Both the position numbers and the translations under genes were made by a program. Below, in pieces: positions 25,640 to 34,842 of a stretch of DNA of 64,000 nt; the stretch's first letter is position 1, and the number at the start of each line of letters is the position of its first letter. Under the pieces are notes generated by a model. It was not told where the DNA came from and did no database searches. It saw nothing but the letters and a program-made list of their open reading frames with translations. Location of the stretch: NCBI GenBank assembly GCA_031409955.1, contig JANNYF010000338.1, forward strand, positions 1-64,000, in the 5' to 3' direction. Origin of the DNA: JAFDVL01 sp031409955. Its GTDB lineage: Bacteria > Acidobacteriota > Blastocatellia > RBC074.

Positions 25640-27898
25640 ATGGCGAATGCTACGAAACCCGCAACTATCTTCCGCCCGTTCATTGCTGCCGAAAGCAAGC
25701 TGCGCGAACTGACGCCGATCCCGCTGATTCTCGGCACCTTGCTCGGCATCGTGTTTGGCGCGTCGTCGTTGTACCTCGTGCTGAAAACAGGCTTAACGGT
25801 CAGCGCGTCAATTCCGGTTGCAGTCATCTCGATCACGATCTTTCGCCTGCTTTCCAAAGTTGGATTGAAGAACGCGACGATCCTGGAAAACAACATTGTG
25901 CAGACTGCTGGTTCCGCAGGCGAATCCATCGCGTTTGGCTTCGGCGCGACGATGCCGGCGATTATGATTTTGGGCTTTGATCTCGAAATCCTGAACGTGA
26001 TGTTGGTCGGCGTGCTAGGCGGATTGCTCGGCATTCTGATGATGATTCCGCTGCGGCGCGCGTTGATTGTGCAGCAACACGGCGTGCTGAAATATCCCGA
26101 AGGCACAGCTTGCGCGGAAGTATTGAAAGCGGGCGCAGACGAAGAATCGCTGCAAGCCGCTATCGCCTCCGGTTCCGCCGCCGAAGTCAGCCACACCAAA
26201 ATCGGCGCGAAAACAATCTTCACCGGCTTCGGCATCGGCTTGGCATACAAGTCGGCGATGTCGGCGTTCAAGCTGTGGAAAGAAGTGCCGGAACGCGTGT
26301 TTGGTGCGCCCTTCAAAGGCGGTTCAGTGTCGGCAGAGATTTCGCCTGAACTGCTCGGCGTCGGCTACATCATCGGGCCGTACATCGCAGGGTTGATGGT
26401 GGGCGGCGGCGTGCTGGCGTATCTGGTGCTGATTCCGGCGATTCAATTTTTTGGCGGCGCGTTGCAAACTCCGCTTGATCCGGGCACAAAGCTCATCAGC
26501 GCAATGTCGCCCGACGAAATTCGCAGCGCGTATGTTTTGTACATCGGCGCAGGCTCGGTCGCCGCCGCAGGCATCATCAGTGTGTTTCGTTCGTTGCCGA
26601 CAATTTGGAGCAGCATTCGCAGCGGCATCCGCGACCTGCGCGGCTCGCAATCATCGGGCGACAACAATGACCGCACCGAACAAGACATTTCGATGAAGTG
26701 GGTGATTGTCGGCATCGTCGGGCTGATGGTGTTGATTATGGCGTTTCGTTCGTTGCAGATGAACTTCCTCGGCGCGTTGATGATTGTGCTGTTTGGCTTT
26801 TTGTTTGTGACGGTTTCGTCGCGGCTGACAGGCGAAGTCGGTTCTTCGTCCAATCCAATTTCCGGCATGACGTATGCGACGTTGCTGCTGACTTGTTTGA
26901 TCTTCCTGATCGTAGGCTGGACTACGCCAGCGTATTACGTGACCGCGTTGTCGGTGGGCGCAATCGTGTGCATCGCGGCATCGAATGGCGGCACGACTTC
27001 GCAGGATTTGAAGACCGGTTTTTTGGTCGGAGCGACGCCGAAGTATCAGCAGATTGCGATTCTCTTTGGCTCGTTGGCGTCGGCGATTGTCCTGGGGCCA
27101 ATTCTGTTGCGGCTGAATGACACCGGGACAGTTTACGTCAAGCAAGCGGCGACAGAATTGCGCGCGAACGTTTCGGAACTGAAAGACCGCGAAGCCATCA
27201 AAGGCCCGCAAGCTGACGGCAATTCGTACCTCGTTTGGCATCGCACCGACCAAAACGGCGAGACGAAAAAATATCTCGTCAACGAGCAAGGCACGCCCGT
27301 GTATTTGGTTGATCCCGGCATCAACGGAACCGTAGACAAACGGCCTGACGGCTCATCCGTGCCGAAGTTCGATGCGCCGAAAGCGGTGCTTGTGTCGTAC
27401 ATCATCAAAGGCATTTTGAATCAAAAGCTGCCGTGGGGATTGGTGCTGTTGGGCGTAATGATTACGGTGATGTTGGAGTGCGCCGGAGTGCCTTCGCTCG
27501 CGTTTGCGGTCGGCGTATATTTGCCGCTTTCGACTTCGATGCCGATATTTATTGGTGGCGCGATTCGTTGGGCCGTGGATTTGTACTTGCGCAAAAAGCT
27601 TGCGCGACAGAATTTGACCGAAGAACAATTCAACGCCGAAACCGATAAAAGCCCCGGCGTGTTGATGGCGTCGGGCTACATCGCAGGCGGCGCGATTGCG
27701 GGCATCATCATCGCGTTTTTGGCTGGCGTGCTGACCGATACGAATGTTCAGATTGAAGAATGGGCGCGGGCGCACAATCCATTTTTTGTCGGCGATAATG
27801 CCAATCTGTTGTCGCTCATCCCGTTCGTTGTGCTGATCGTGCTGCTGTATTTGACGGGGCGCGAAAAGATTCTGACCAGTCAGTCGAGCGACCAATAG
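25640..27898 (+). CDS. OPT-family oligopeptide transporter
   Basis: A 752-residue inner-membrane symporter with roughly 15 hydrophobic segments. The start (LRELTPIPLILGTLLGIVFG), the motif NIVQTAGSAGESIAFG, the block YPEGTACAEVLKAG and the C-terminal SGYIAGGAIAGII are those of the bacterial OPT group. A periplasm-sized insertion of about 95 charged residues lies near 495-590. The ATG has GGAGACTTT ahead. Expected to take up small peptides; metal-chelate transport is the alternative for this family. Confidence 0.88.
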   Translation: MANATKPATIFRPFIAAESKLRELTPIPLILGTLLGIVFGASSLYLVLKTGLTVSASIPVAVISITIFRLLSKVGLKNATILENNIVQTAGSAGESIAFGFGATMPAIMILGFDLEILNVMLVGVLGGLLGILMMIPLRRALIVQQHGVLKYPEGTACAEVLKAGADEESLQAAIASGSAAEVSHTKIGAKTIFTGFGIGLAYKSAMSAFKLWKEVPERVFGAPFKGGSVSAEISPELLGVGYIIGPYIAGLMVGGGVLAYLVLIPAIQFFGGALQTPLDPGTKLISAMSPDEIRSAYVLYIGAGSVAAAGIISVFRSLPTIWSSIRSGIRDLRGSQSSGDNNDRTEQDISMKWVIVGIVGLMVLIMAFRSLQMNFLGALMIVLFGFLFVTVSSRLTGEVGSSSNPISGMTYATLLLTCLIFLIVGWTTPAYYVTALSVGAIVCIAASNGGTTSQDLKTGFLVGATPKYQQIAILFGSLASAIVLGPILLRLNDTGTVYVKQAATELRANVSELKDREAIKGPQADGNSYLVWHRTDQNGETKKYLVNEQGTPVYLVDPGINGTVDKRPDGSSVPKFDAPKAVLVSYIIKGILNQKLPWGLVLLGVMITVMLECAGVPSLAFAVGVYLPLSTSMPIFIGGAIRWAVDLYLRKKLARQNLTEEQFNAETDKSPGVLMASGYIAGGAIAGIIIAFLAGVLTDTNVQIEEWARAHNPFFVGDNANLLSLIPFVVLIVLLYLTGREKILTSQSSDQ

Positions 27899-28074
27899 GT
27901 TGAAGCCCAGCAAGGGAATTTGGCTGTGGCAGAGTTTCCATTTTTTATTCTCCCTTGCCCCTTCTCCCTTGCACGTATTGAATTAGCCCTCGTAATCCAT
28001 TTGCGACAAAACATTTTGCATTCAATTGAAAAGGGGAAATTGAGAATTGAGAATGCCCCCATCGGAGATGATTT

Positions 28075-29535
28075 ATGAAACCCTACCTGTCCTGGCTCTT
28101 ATTGACCTTTTGTGTGCTGGCTTCACTGCCGATTGCGGCACAACCCAAGCCGCCCAACATCGTCTTCATCATGACGGACGATCACGCCGCGCATGCGATT
28201 AGCTCTTACGGCAGCAAGTTGATCAAAACGCCGAACATTGATCGCCTGGCAAAAGAAGGGATGCGGTTTGCCAACGCCTTCGTCACGAATTCGATTTGCA
28301 CGCCCAGTCGCGCGGTCATTCTGTCCGGCAAATACTCGCACCTGAACGGCGTGCCGACCTTCAATCACATAGACAATTCGCAGCCGCTGGTGTCGAAGTA
28401 TTTGCAGGCCGCAGGCTATCACACTGGAATGATTGGCAAGTGGCATCTCGGCGCAAATGATCCGAATCGCCCGACTGAAGGCGCTCCGACGGGCTTTGAT
28501 TATTGGAACATTTTGCCGGGGCAGGGCGCGTACTTTGATCCGGTCATGATTGAAATGGGGCAGCGCAAAAAGCTGACGGGCTACGCGACCGACATCATTA
28601 CTGACCTTTCGATTGACTTCATCAAGCAGCGCCCGACCGATAAGCCATTTTTCCTGATGTATCACCACAAAGCGCCGCATCGCAATTGGCAGCCAGCAGA
28701 GAAATATCGCAAGCAATATGAAAACTACGAACCGCCGATTCCCGCGACGTTTGATGACGATTACAAGGGCAAATCAGACGCGTCGAAGCAATCTACGATG
28801 CACATTGACACGGATTTGACCGACGCCGATTTGAAGATGAAACCGCCCGCAGGTTTGAGCGGTGCAGCATTGAAGAAGTGGAAATTCAAACGCTATATGC
28901 AGGATTATCTGGCTTGCGTGCAATCCGTAGACGACAACATCGGGCGTTTTCTGGCGTTCCTCGATCAGTCTGGCTTAGCCGAAAACACGATAGTGATTTA
29001 CACCTCGGATCAAGGCTTTTTCCTGGGCGAGCATAACTTTTTCGACAAGCGGTTTATGTACGAAGAATCGCTACGCACACCGTTCGTCATTCGCTGGCCG
29101 AAGAAGATCAAAGCGGGTTCCGTGAGCAAAAGCATGATCCTGAATTTAGATTTTGCGCCGACGTTCCTGGATGCCGCAGGCGCGAAAATCCCCGCCGATA
29201 TGCAAGGCCGCAGCATCCTGCCGTTGCTCGCGGGCAAAGTGCCGAGGGATTGGCGCACTTCGATGTATTACCGCTATTACCATCCGGGGCATCACAACGT
29301 GGCCGCGCATTATGGCGTGCGCACCACGCGCTACAAACTGATTTACTTCAATAAGCTGAATCAGTGGGAATTGTACGATCTGCAAAAAGACCCTGGCGAG
29401 ATGCGCAATGTGTACAGCGAGCCAAGCTCTGCGAAGATTGTTGAGCAGTTGAAGAAAGAGTTGCAGCGGCTGAAGAAAGAATGCAAAGACGACGATCAAT
29501 TCGCCGATAATTTGCCGAAAGATGATGTTGGATAA
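28075..29535 (+). CDS. secreted sulfatase (formylglycine-dependent)
   Basis: A 486-residue exported arylsulfatase-type hydrolase. A signal peptide (LLLTFCVLASLPIAAQ) precedes the alkaline-phosphatase-like fold. VFIMTDDHAAH supplies metal ligands; the sulfatase signature SICTPSRAVILSGKYSH places Cys75 as the residue converted to formylglycine; GMIGKWHLG is the second signature; TSDQGFFLGEH gives the later metal site. A GGAG box precedes the ATG. It probably desulfates carbohydrate substrates in the periplasm. No maturase or sulfatase-modifying gene lies in the window. Confidence 0.9.
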   Translation: MKPYLSWLLLTFCVLASLPIAAQPKPPNIVFIMTDDHAAHAISSYGSKLIKTPNIDRLAKEGMRFANAFVTNSICTPSRAVILSGKYSHLNGVPTFNHIDNSQPLVSKYLQAAGYHTGMIGKWHLGANDPNRPTEGAPTGFDYWNILPGQGAYFDPVMIEMGQRKKLTGYATDIITDLSIDFIKQRPTDKPFFLMYHHKAPHRNWQPAEKYRKQYENYEPPIPATFDDDYKGKSDASKQSTMHIDTDLTDADLKMKPPAGLSGAALKKWKFKRYMQDYLACVQSVDDNIGRFLAFLDQSGLAENTIVIYTSDQGFFLGEHNFFDKRFMYEESLRTPFVIRWPKKIKAGSVSKSMILNLDFAPTFLDAAGAKIPADMQGRSILPLLAGKVPRDWRTSMYYRYYHPGHHNVAAHYGVRTTRYKLIYFNKLNQWELYDLQKDPGEMRNVYSEPSSAKIVEQLKKELQRLKKECKDDDQFADNLPKDDVG

Positions 29536-29571
29536 TTACTCAGGATCAAGCCGGAAATGACTTGGCCATCT

Positions 29572-29666
29572 GCCTGATTCCCGATGCCTGATTCCTGACT
29601 CCTGCGCACCAAAACAGTTCTTGATTTTGTGGTCAGGGATGAGGGATCAGGCATCGGGAATCAGGC
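29572..29666. repeat. dispersed palindromic repeat, family III, copy 2
   Basis: 21-base perfect arms (29572-29592, 29646-29666) with further weaker pairing inside, made of TGATTCC/CGATGCC units, with a central TTTTGTGGTCAGG shared with copy 1 at 25512-25601. It ends 23 bases before the start of the serine hydrolase. Confidence 0.85.
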
Positions 29667-29689
29667 GAAGCCACTCCGTGGAGAATCGT

Positions 29690-30760
29690 ATGCACCGTAA
29701 ATTCATAGTTATTTTCGCGTTTGTGTTGTTGCTGTCGGCTGTAGCGCGTGCCGACAAAATTGACGATTACATCAAAGCCGAAATGCTGAAACAACGCGTT
29801 CCGGGGCTTTCGCTGGCGGTTGTCAAGGACGGCAAAATCATCAAGGCGCAAGGCTACGGTTTGGCGAATGTTGAACATAACATCCCCGCCAAACCGGAGA
29901 CGGTTTACAAGATTGCTTCGGTCAGCAAACAGTTCCTGGCGACGGGGATTATGTTGCTGGCGCAAGACGGCAAACTGCGCGTGGACGATAAGGTCAGCCA
30001 ATATCTTGATGGCACGCCTGAGACGTGGAAGGCGATTACGATTCGGCATTTTCTGACGCACACCTCGGGCGTTGTGCGCGAAGCGCCAGGCTTCAATGCC
30101 TTCAAAGTGCAGGACGATTTCGACGTGATCAAAACCGCCTATTCGTTGCCGCTGCGGTTCACGACCGGAGAGAAATACGAATATTGCAATGTCGGCTACT
30201 TCTCGCTGGCCGAAATCATTCGCCGCGTTTCCGGCAAAGGCTGGGAGGAGTTTTTGCAGGAGCGTATTTTCGCGCCAATGGGAATGACCGCGACACGCGC
30301 AACGACCACCAAAGCCGTCGTGCCGCATCGCGCTGATGGGTACGAGTGGAACAAAGACACCATGCAGAACGCGCTGGATTATTTGGCGTTGCGTCCGAGC
30401 GGTGCATTTCTGTCCAGCGTGCTTGATCTGGCGAAGTGGGATGCGGCGCTTTACACCGACAAGTACCTGACTCAAACCACGCGCACACAAATGTGGACGC
30501 CGATGCCATTGAACAACGGCGCAAAATATCCTTATGGGTTTGGTTGGGACTTGGCTCCGCTGGGCAATCACAAACAAGTGAGTCACGGCGGCTCGTTGCC
30601 GGGCTTCCGCGCGCATTTCTCGCGCTTTGTGGATGATAAACTTTCGATCATCGTGCTGACCAATAGCGGCAACGCCACCCCGCAGGCCGTGGTGAATGGC
30701 GTGGCTGCGCTCTACTTCCCCGATTTGGCAGTGTCGGCAAAAGCTGCCGGAACGAGGTAG
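29690..30760 (+). CDS. exported beta-lactamase-family serine hydrolase
   Basis: A 356-residue class-C-like hydrolase with signal peptide (FIVIFAFVLLLSAVARA). The catalytic SxxK is Ser77-Val-Ser-Lys80; the second motif is Tyr165-Cys-Asn167; a third, HGG, follows in VSHGGSLPGF. This group includes D-alanyl-D-peptidases, esterases and beta-lactamases. The ATG at 29690 has GGAG six bases ahead; the frame upstream runs into a palindrome. It could act on D-amino acid peptides, in line with the D-aminoacylase nearby. Substrate unproven. Confidence 0.85.
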   Translation: MHRKFIVIFAFVLLLSAVARADKIDDYIKAEMLKQRVPGLSLAVVKDGKIIKAQGYGLANVEHNIPAKPETVYKIASVSKQFLATGIMLLAQDGKLRVDDKVSQYLDGTPETWKAITIRHFLTHTSGVVREAPGFNAFKVQDDFDVIKTAYSLPLRFTTGEKYEYCNVGYFSLAEIIRRVSGKGWEEFLQERIFAPMGMTATRATTTKAVVPHRADGYEWNKDTMQNALDYLALRPSGAFLSSVLDLAKWDAALYTDKYLTQTTRTQMWTPMPLNNGAKYPYGFGWDLAPLGNHKQVSHGGSLPGFRAHFSRFVDDKLSIIVLTNSGNATPQAVVNGVAALYFPDLAVSAKAAGTR

Positions 30761-30763
30761 TAA

Positions 30764-31300
30764 ATGCGAATCCGCATTCGACTGGCGACGATAGAGGAAG
30801 TGCCGGAATTAGAACGATTGATCGCCGCCTCTGTCCGCGCACTGAGCGTTGAATACTACTCGTCCGAGCAAATCGAAAGCGCGTTGGTTCACGTCTTCGG
30901 CGTGGACACGCAACTCATCGCAGACGGCACATATTTCGCGGCGGAGCTTGACGGGCAGATCGTTGGTTGTGGCGGTTGGAGCAAGCGCAAGACGCTCTTC
31001 GGCGGCGATCAGGCGAAAGTGGGCGCAGACAATTTGCTTGATCCGACAACAGAACCGGCCCGCATCCGAGCGTTTTTCATCCATCCCGATTTTGCGCGAC
31101 GTGGTATTGGTAAGCTCATTATTGAAGCTTGCGAAACCGCCACCAAAAATGCGGGCTTTCGCCAACTTGAACTTGCCGCAACCTTGCCGGGCGAGCCGAT
31201 GTATTTGGCAGTTGGCTATCAAGTGCTTGAGCGGTGGTCGCATCGGTTGGCGGATGGCGTGGAGTTGCCGCTGGCCCGCATGGGGAAAGAATTGACCTAA
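30764..31300 (+). CDS. GNAT-family N-acetyltransferase
   Basis: A 178-residue cytosolic acyltransferase. The GNAT core is visible: beta strand RIRAFFIHPDFARRGIGKLII carries the acetyl-CoA pyrophosphate loop RRGIGK, followed by the helix and a C-terminal strand around LAVGYQVLERW. The start is three bases after the hydrolase stop, so the two are probably co-transcribed. The acceptor amine cannot be predicted. Confidence 0.85.
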   Translation: MRIRIRLATIEEVPELERLIAASVRALSVEYYSSEQIESALVHVFGVDTQLIADGTYFAAELDGQIVGCGGWSKRKTLFGGDQAKVGADNLLDPTTEPARIRAFFIHPDFARRGIGKLIIEACETATKNAGFRQLELAATLPGEPMYLAVGYQVLERWSHRLADGVELPLARMGKELT

Positions 31301-31343
31301 TCATTTCATAACTTGCGAAATACAAAACGAGAGAGGAATTCAA

Positions 31344-32336
31344 ATGAACAAGGTTCGCTGGGGCGTGTTGAGTACGTCCAATTTTGCCCAAACCAAAGTG
31401 CTTCCGGCAATGCTCAAAGCGGAGCACACAGAACTCGTCGCGATTGCCTCGCGTGATCTGGCAAAGGCGCAGGCCGCTGCCGATAAATTTGGCTTGCCGA
31501 AAGCGTATGGTTCTTATGAGGAGCTGTTGGCTGACCCGGATATTGATGTGATTTACAACCCGATGCCAAATCATCAGCACGTGCCTTGGACGATCAAGGC
31601 GCTTGAAGCGGGCAAGCATGTGCTGTGCGAAAAGCCGATTGGGTTGAGTTCTGCCGAAGCGCAATTGTTGCTGGATGCGTCGCGGCGTTTCCCCCACCTC
31701 AAAGTGATGGAAGCGTTTATGTATCGGCTCCATCCGCAGTGGATACGCGCCAAACAAATCGTGCAAGAAGGAGGCATCGGCGAACTGCGCACGATGCAAT
31801 CGTTCTTTTCGTACTTCAATCGCGACGGCAATAACATCCGCAACAAAGCAGACCTGGGCGGTGGCGGGCTGATGGATATTGGCTGCTACAACATTTCGTT
31901 TTCGCGGTTTATCTTTGATGCCGAGCCGAAGCGGGTGCTGGGGCTGCTGGATTATGACCCGGAGTTTCAAACGGATCGCATTGCTTCAGGGATGCTGGAT
32001 TTTGGCAACGGCACCTCGACGTTCACTTGCTCGACACAACTGACTTCGTATCAACGCGCGAATATTTTCGGGATCGAAGGCCGCGTCGAAATTGAAATCC
32101 CGGTGAATGCTCCGCCTGACAAACCGTGCCGCCTCTGGCATCAGCGCGGCACGAATATCGAAGAAATCTACTTTGACATTTGCGATCAATACGTCCTTGA
32201 AACCGATGCCATCTCGCTGGCCGTGCTGAATAACACGCCGGTGCCGACGCCGCTCGAAGATGCGGTCGCCAATATGAAGGTCATCGAAGCCATCGCCGAA
32301 AGCGGGCGCAGTGGCAGTTGGATTGCGATTGCCTGA
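31344..32336 (+). CDS. Gfo/Idh/MocA-family oxidoreductase
   Basis: A 330-residue NAD(P)-dependent dehydrogenase. The Rossmann domain begins RWGVLSTSNFAQTKVLPAM; the family motif EKPIG (CEKPIGLSS) contains the catalytic Lys; the second domain has YRLHPQW and DIGCYNISFSRFIF. Substrates in this family are sugars, inositols or related polyols. GAGAGGAATT precedes the ATG. It is the last gene before a long gap holding a strong terminator. Confidence 0.87.
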   Translation: MNKVRWGVLSTSNFAQTKVLPAMLKAEHTELVAIASRDLAKAQAAADKFGLPKAYGSYEELLADPDIDVIYNPMPNHQHVPWTIKALEAGKHVLCEKPIGLSSAEAQLLLDASRRFPHLKVMEAFMYRLHPQWIRAKQIVQEGGIGELRTMQSFFSYFNRDGNNIRNKADLGGGGLMDIGCYNISFSRFIFDAEPKRVLGLLDYDPEFQTDRIASGMLDFGNGTSTFTCSTQLTSYQRANIFGIEGRVEIEIPVNAPPDKPCRLWHQRGTNIEEIYFDICDQYVLETDAISLAVLNNTPVPTPLEDAVANMKVIEAIAESGRSGSWIAIA

Positions 32337-32432
32337 TGCAGGGCGGGCAATTTTTTTCGGCAACTTGTGGAACCTTTGTTTTCTTAGGGCGTGAAGTGAG
32401 AGCAAGTAAGAGTTATGAGTTTAGATGAGTTT

Positions 32433-32468
32433 AGCAATCGTTGTTTTGTGTGAGGAACAACGATTGCT
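32433..32468. repeat. perfect 13-bp hairpin
   Basis: AGCAATCGTTGTT (32433-32445) and AACAACGATTGCT (32456-32468) with a 10-base loop. It lies 28 bases before the terminator hairpin; both loops contain a GTGAGG core. Role unknown: perhaps part of a small RNA. Confidence 0.7.
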
Positions 32469-32496
32469 TGGTGAGATTCGCATTCGAGAAACACGG

Positions 32497-32540
32497 AAAG
32501 CTTGGCTGTTGTGAGGGCAGCCAAGCTTTTTGTGTTTTTG
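32497..32540 (+). terminator. Rho-independent terminator
   Basis: A perfect 12-bp stem, AAAGCTTGGCTG (32497-32508) and CAGCCAAGCTTT (32518-32529), a 9-base loop and a following TTGTGTTTTT tract. The best intrinsic terminator in the window. It is 160 bases after the oxidoreductase stop, so it may end that transcript or a small RNA. Confidence 0.8.
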
Positions 32541-32907
32541 GTTTCGATTACCCCACTACCAGTTCCACCAATCAACCCAAATTTTACGGAAACCCTTTCG
32601 GCAGCAAATTGTCTGACAGATTTGTTGGCACACTCTTTCGGCTCCTTCATCTTCGTCGTAGCACTTCCAAATTTGTAGCTTTTAGATTTTTCACCCGAAC
32701 CTCTCCCATTCTGATAACTAAAAGCAACCAACCAGTTTCTGGCCCAACGTCGGTTCCGACAAAAAAGTTGGTCTCTCCTTTGCTATTTCATCCCGCGTCA
32801 ACCTTGTCACAACAAGGATTGATGAAGACCTAAAGTTCGGTTGACGGCAACTTGAGGCGGCTGAATTAGGCTGCCGCCGTAATCACATAAGCTGGGAGAA
32901 TTTAGCA

Positions 32908-33732
32908 ATGAAAGACTTTATACAGACTTGTAAACGGTTGGGATGGGGCGTCATTTTATTGAGTTTGCTGCTGTCGCAAGCTGCCGCGAAAAGCGCAAAG
33001 ACGACCACGGTATTGCCGGGAGCTTGGTGCAGTCAGAGTGCGACATACGCGTTTTCGGGGGCACAGCAGAAACTGTTGCAAACCAAATTACGTCGCATTA
33101 CAGGTTGGGCGCAGTTAACGTTTGCGGACAATGGAAAGCTGGAGATCAGTGATCTGATGGCGATTAACGGAGGCTCACGCAGCGCGCGCGGGATGTTGCT
33201 GAAAGCCTTGCGATCCGGGAAACAATTCGTGATAGAAAACCATTCTTCGTCCGCCTCCGTGAGCTTTGGGCAACTTGATGAAGGCACCAACTACACGGAT
33301 GATCGAACGGGGTTGGCGTTGGAGATTTATCGCGTGCGGTTGGATTTTACTGACTTTGACAAAATGAGCGCTTCATCCGCCGTGAGAGAATCGTTTGATG
33401 AGGGCTTCACCTTGCTGCACGAATTGCTGCACGGTCTGGGGCTGAAGGATACGCATATTCCCAACGAAATTGGCGAATGCGAAACGGTCGTCAACAAAAT
33501 GCGCGCCGAGTTGGGCTTGCCCTTGCGCGATCAATATCTGGCGGATTTATTGCACGTGACGCCAATTATCAAAACCATCCGCTTGCGGTTTAGAGAGCAA
33601 ACTTTAGATCGGCAAGGCATGGCTCGTTGGAAAACAGTTCATTTGTTTTTTACCCCTGATTTCTCTATCCCACAGGAACCTGCTGTGCTCTCGTCCAGCG
33701 CCAATGCGGCGGCCTGTCTCTCACTTTATTGA
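32908..33732 (+). CDS. exported putative zinc metalloprotease-like protein
   Basis: A 274-residue protein with a signal peptide or anchor (LGWGVILLSLLLSQAAAKS). It matches no family I can name, but His171-Glu-Leu-Leu-His175 followed by Gly178 and Asp181 (HELLHGLGLKD) fits the zinc motif HExxHxxGxxD used by snapalysin-like metzincins, with Asp in place of the usual third His. Two Cys flank the domain at 42 and about 190. CTGGGAGAAT precedes the ATG. It overlaps the convergent zinc-ribbon gene by seven bases. The protease assignment rests on this motif only. Confidence 0.6.
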   Translation: MKDFIQTCKRLGWGVILLSLLLSQAAAKSAKTTTVLPGAWCSQSATYAFSGAQQKLLQTKLRRITGWAQLTFADNGKLEISDLMAINGGSRSARGMLLKALRSGKQFVIENHSSSASVSFGQLDEGTNYTDDRTGLALEIYRVRLDFTDFDKMSASSAVRESFDEGFTLLHELLHGLGLKDTHIPNEIGECETVVNKMRAELGLPLRDQYLADLLHVTPIIKTIRLRFREQTLDRQGMARWKTVHLFFTPDFSIPQEPAVLSSSANAAACLSLY

Positions 33733-34232
33733 CGTTGTTTTTCCTTCATCAACTGGCGCGTTGTGTGTTCGATGACGCTATGCGGCGGTTCAATTTCAGC
33801 GGTTCTGACGGCGGGCGGAATCGCCGCGTGTGGTTGTGCTGTTGGCAAATAAACCAGTTGGGAAGGTTGCTGAATAGGCAACGCTTTTTTGGTCGCAGGC
33901 GTGTGGTCGTCACAGAAAAATTTCGCATACAGCATCCAACAAATCCCGGCGATGAACAGCGTGAAGGGCACGACTAACGGCGCGGGATTATCCGGGATCG
34001 CGCAGAGCAGGGCGAAAAAGGGAAGCGAGATGAAGCTTGAAAATAGCAGTTTCGCTCCCCGCCGCCTCTCACGCTGTTTCAGCGTCGGCTCCGTCGGAGT
34101 TGGTGCAATTTGGTTGGGCAAGATTCCGTCATTCGTGAGTAGGTGCGTGACACCTTCCAAGCGAAGACCACAATTCGCGCAAAACCGGATGGCAGTGGAA
34201 GCGGGCTGTTGACCGCATCTGGGACAAAACAT
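33726..34232 (-). CDS. zinc-ribbon membrane protein
   Basis: A 168-residue protein. The N-terminus is a double zinc ribbon: CPRC and CANC about 17 residues apart (MFCPRCGQQ ... FCANCGLRL). Two hydrophobic helices follow (LLFSSFISLPFFALLCA and LVVPFTLFIAGICWMLY), then a Pro/Gln-rich cytosolic tail. The ATG at 34232 has GAGG six bases upstream; the GTG at 34244 overlaps this site. Such proteins are common hypothetical genes; function unknown. Confidence 0.72.
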   Translation of the reverse strand: MFCPRCGQQPASTAIRFCANCGLRLEGVTHLLTNDGILPNQIAPTPTEPTLKQRERRRGAKLLFSSFISLPFFALLCAIPDNPAPLVVPFTLFIAGICWMLYAKFFCDDHTPATKKALPIQQPSQLVYLPTAQPHAAIPPAVRTAEIEPPHSVIEHTTRQLMKEKQRQ

Positions 34233-34308
34233 AATGAACCTCACAAGTAAAAGATTTCGGGTGCTGCCCTTGCTACGAAAACTTAGTCGGCAAAGTTCGT
34301 GGATGATG

Positions 34309-34842
34309 TTATCGCTTTCTTCGCTTGATCGCCATTGCCGCGATCCCCATTACCAGCGCCGGAATCCACATCCAGATGATTTCCGTCAACACGACCAGCG
34401 CGCCCCAACGCGAGAAGAACTGCCGCACACCGAGCGGTGAAACCTGAATCGGTCGCCACGGGAAAAAGTACCGTGTGTCGTCGAATGGCGCAAAGAATGC
34501 GACGCCCAAACCGCCATTCGTCAACGCATCAAACACGCCGTGCGAAGCGGTGCAGAGAAACAAAAACACCAGGCACGCGGGCTTGGAAGCGTCGTCTCGA
34601 TTCTGCAAAAAAACTTGCACGAGAATGAAGCTCAGGATGGCTGCAAACAACAATGAATGCGTGAAGCCGCGATGCCCCAACATATCGCCGTAGGCGACGC
34701 CGAACGCAAAACTGACGACATCAAAATCCGGCACAATCGTACAAAACGCGCCGAGCCAAAGCATCACGCGTGGCACGCGCAACCGCTGAAAAATGGGCGC
34801 GAGACCGAGTGCAATAGCGGGGTGAGAAAAGATAGATGGCAT
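34309..34842 (-). CDS. DUF457 / YdjM-type membrane-bound metal-dependent hydrolase
   Basis: A 177-residue inner-membrane protein. It begins MPSIFSHPAIALGLAP and has the family signature: His near the N-terminus, PDFDVV, and GHRGFTHSLLFA, with HGVFDALTNGG further on, and four membrane segments. These His/Asp residues form the presumed metal site. The ATG at 34842 fits the family start; the frame extends to 34980 without support. Members are induced by DNA damage in Escherichia coli (YdjM), but the function is unclear. Confidence 0.8.
   Translation of the reverse strand: MPSIFSHPAIALGLAPIFQRLRVPRVMLWLGAFCTIVPDFDVVSFAFGVAYGDMLGHRGFTHSLLFAAILSFILVQVFLQNRDDASKPACLVFLFLCTASHGVFDALTNGGLGVAFFAPFDDTRYFFPWRPIQVSPLGVRQFFSRWGALVVLTEIIWMWIPALVMGIAAMAIKRRKR

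Larger units (their letters stand above)
32337..32907. other. 571-base gene-free region
   Basis: AT-richer than its surroundings. It holds two perfect hairpins (32433-32468 and 32497-32529). Open frames on both strands (plus 32441-32833, minus 32384-32731) cross those hairpins, lack ribosome sites and have no recognisable domains. A perfect TTGGCAC at about 32625 lacks the matching -12 box. Confidence 0.5.

Noticed and set aside
32620..32640. TTGGCAC as a second sigma54 promoter
   Set aside because: The -12 half reads TTTCG, without the GC dinucleotide at the proper spacing.
32384..32833. Open frames on both strands in the gap after the oxidoreductase
   Set aside because: They cross two perfect hairpins, including a terminator, and have no ribosome site or domain.
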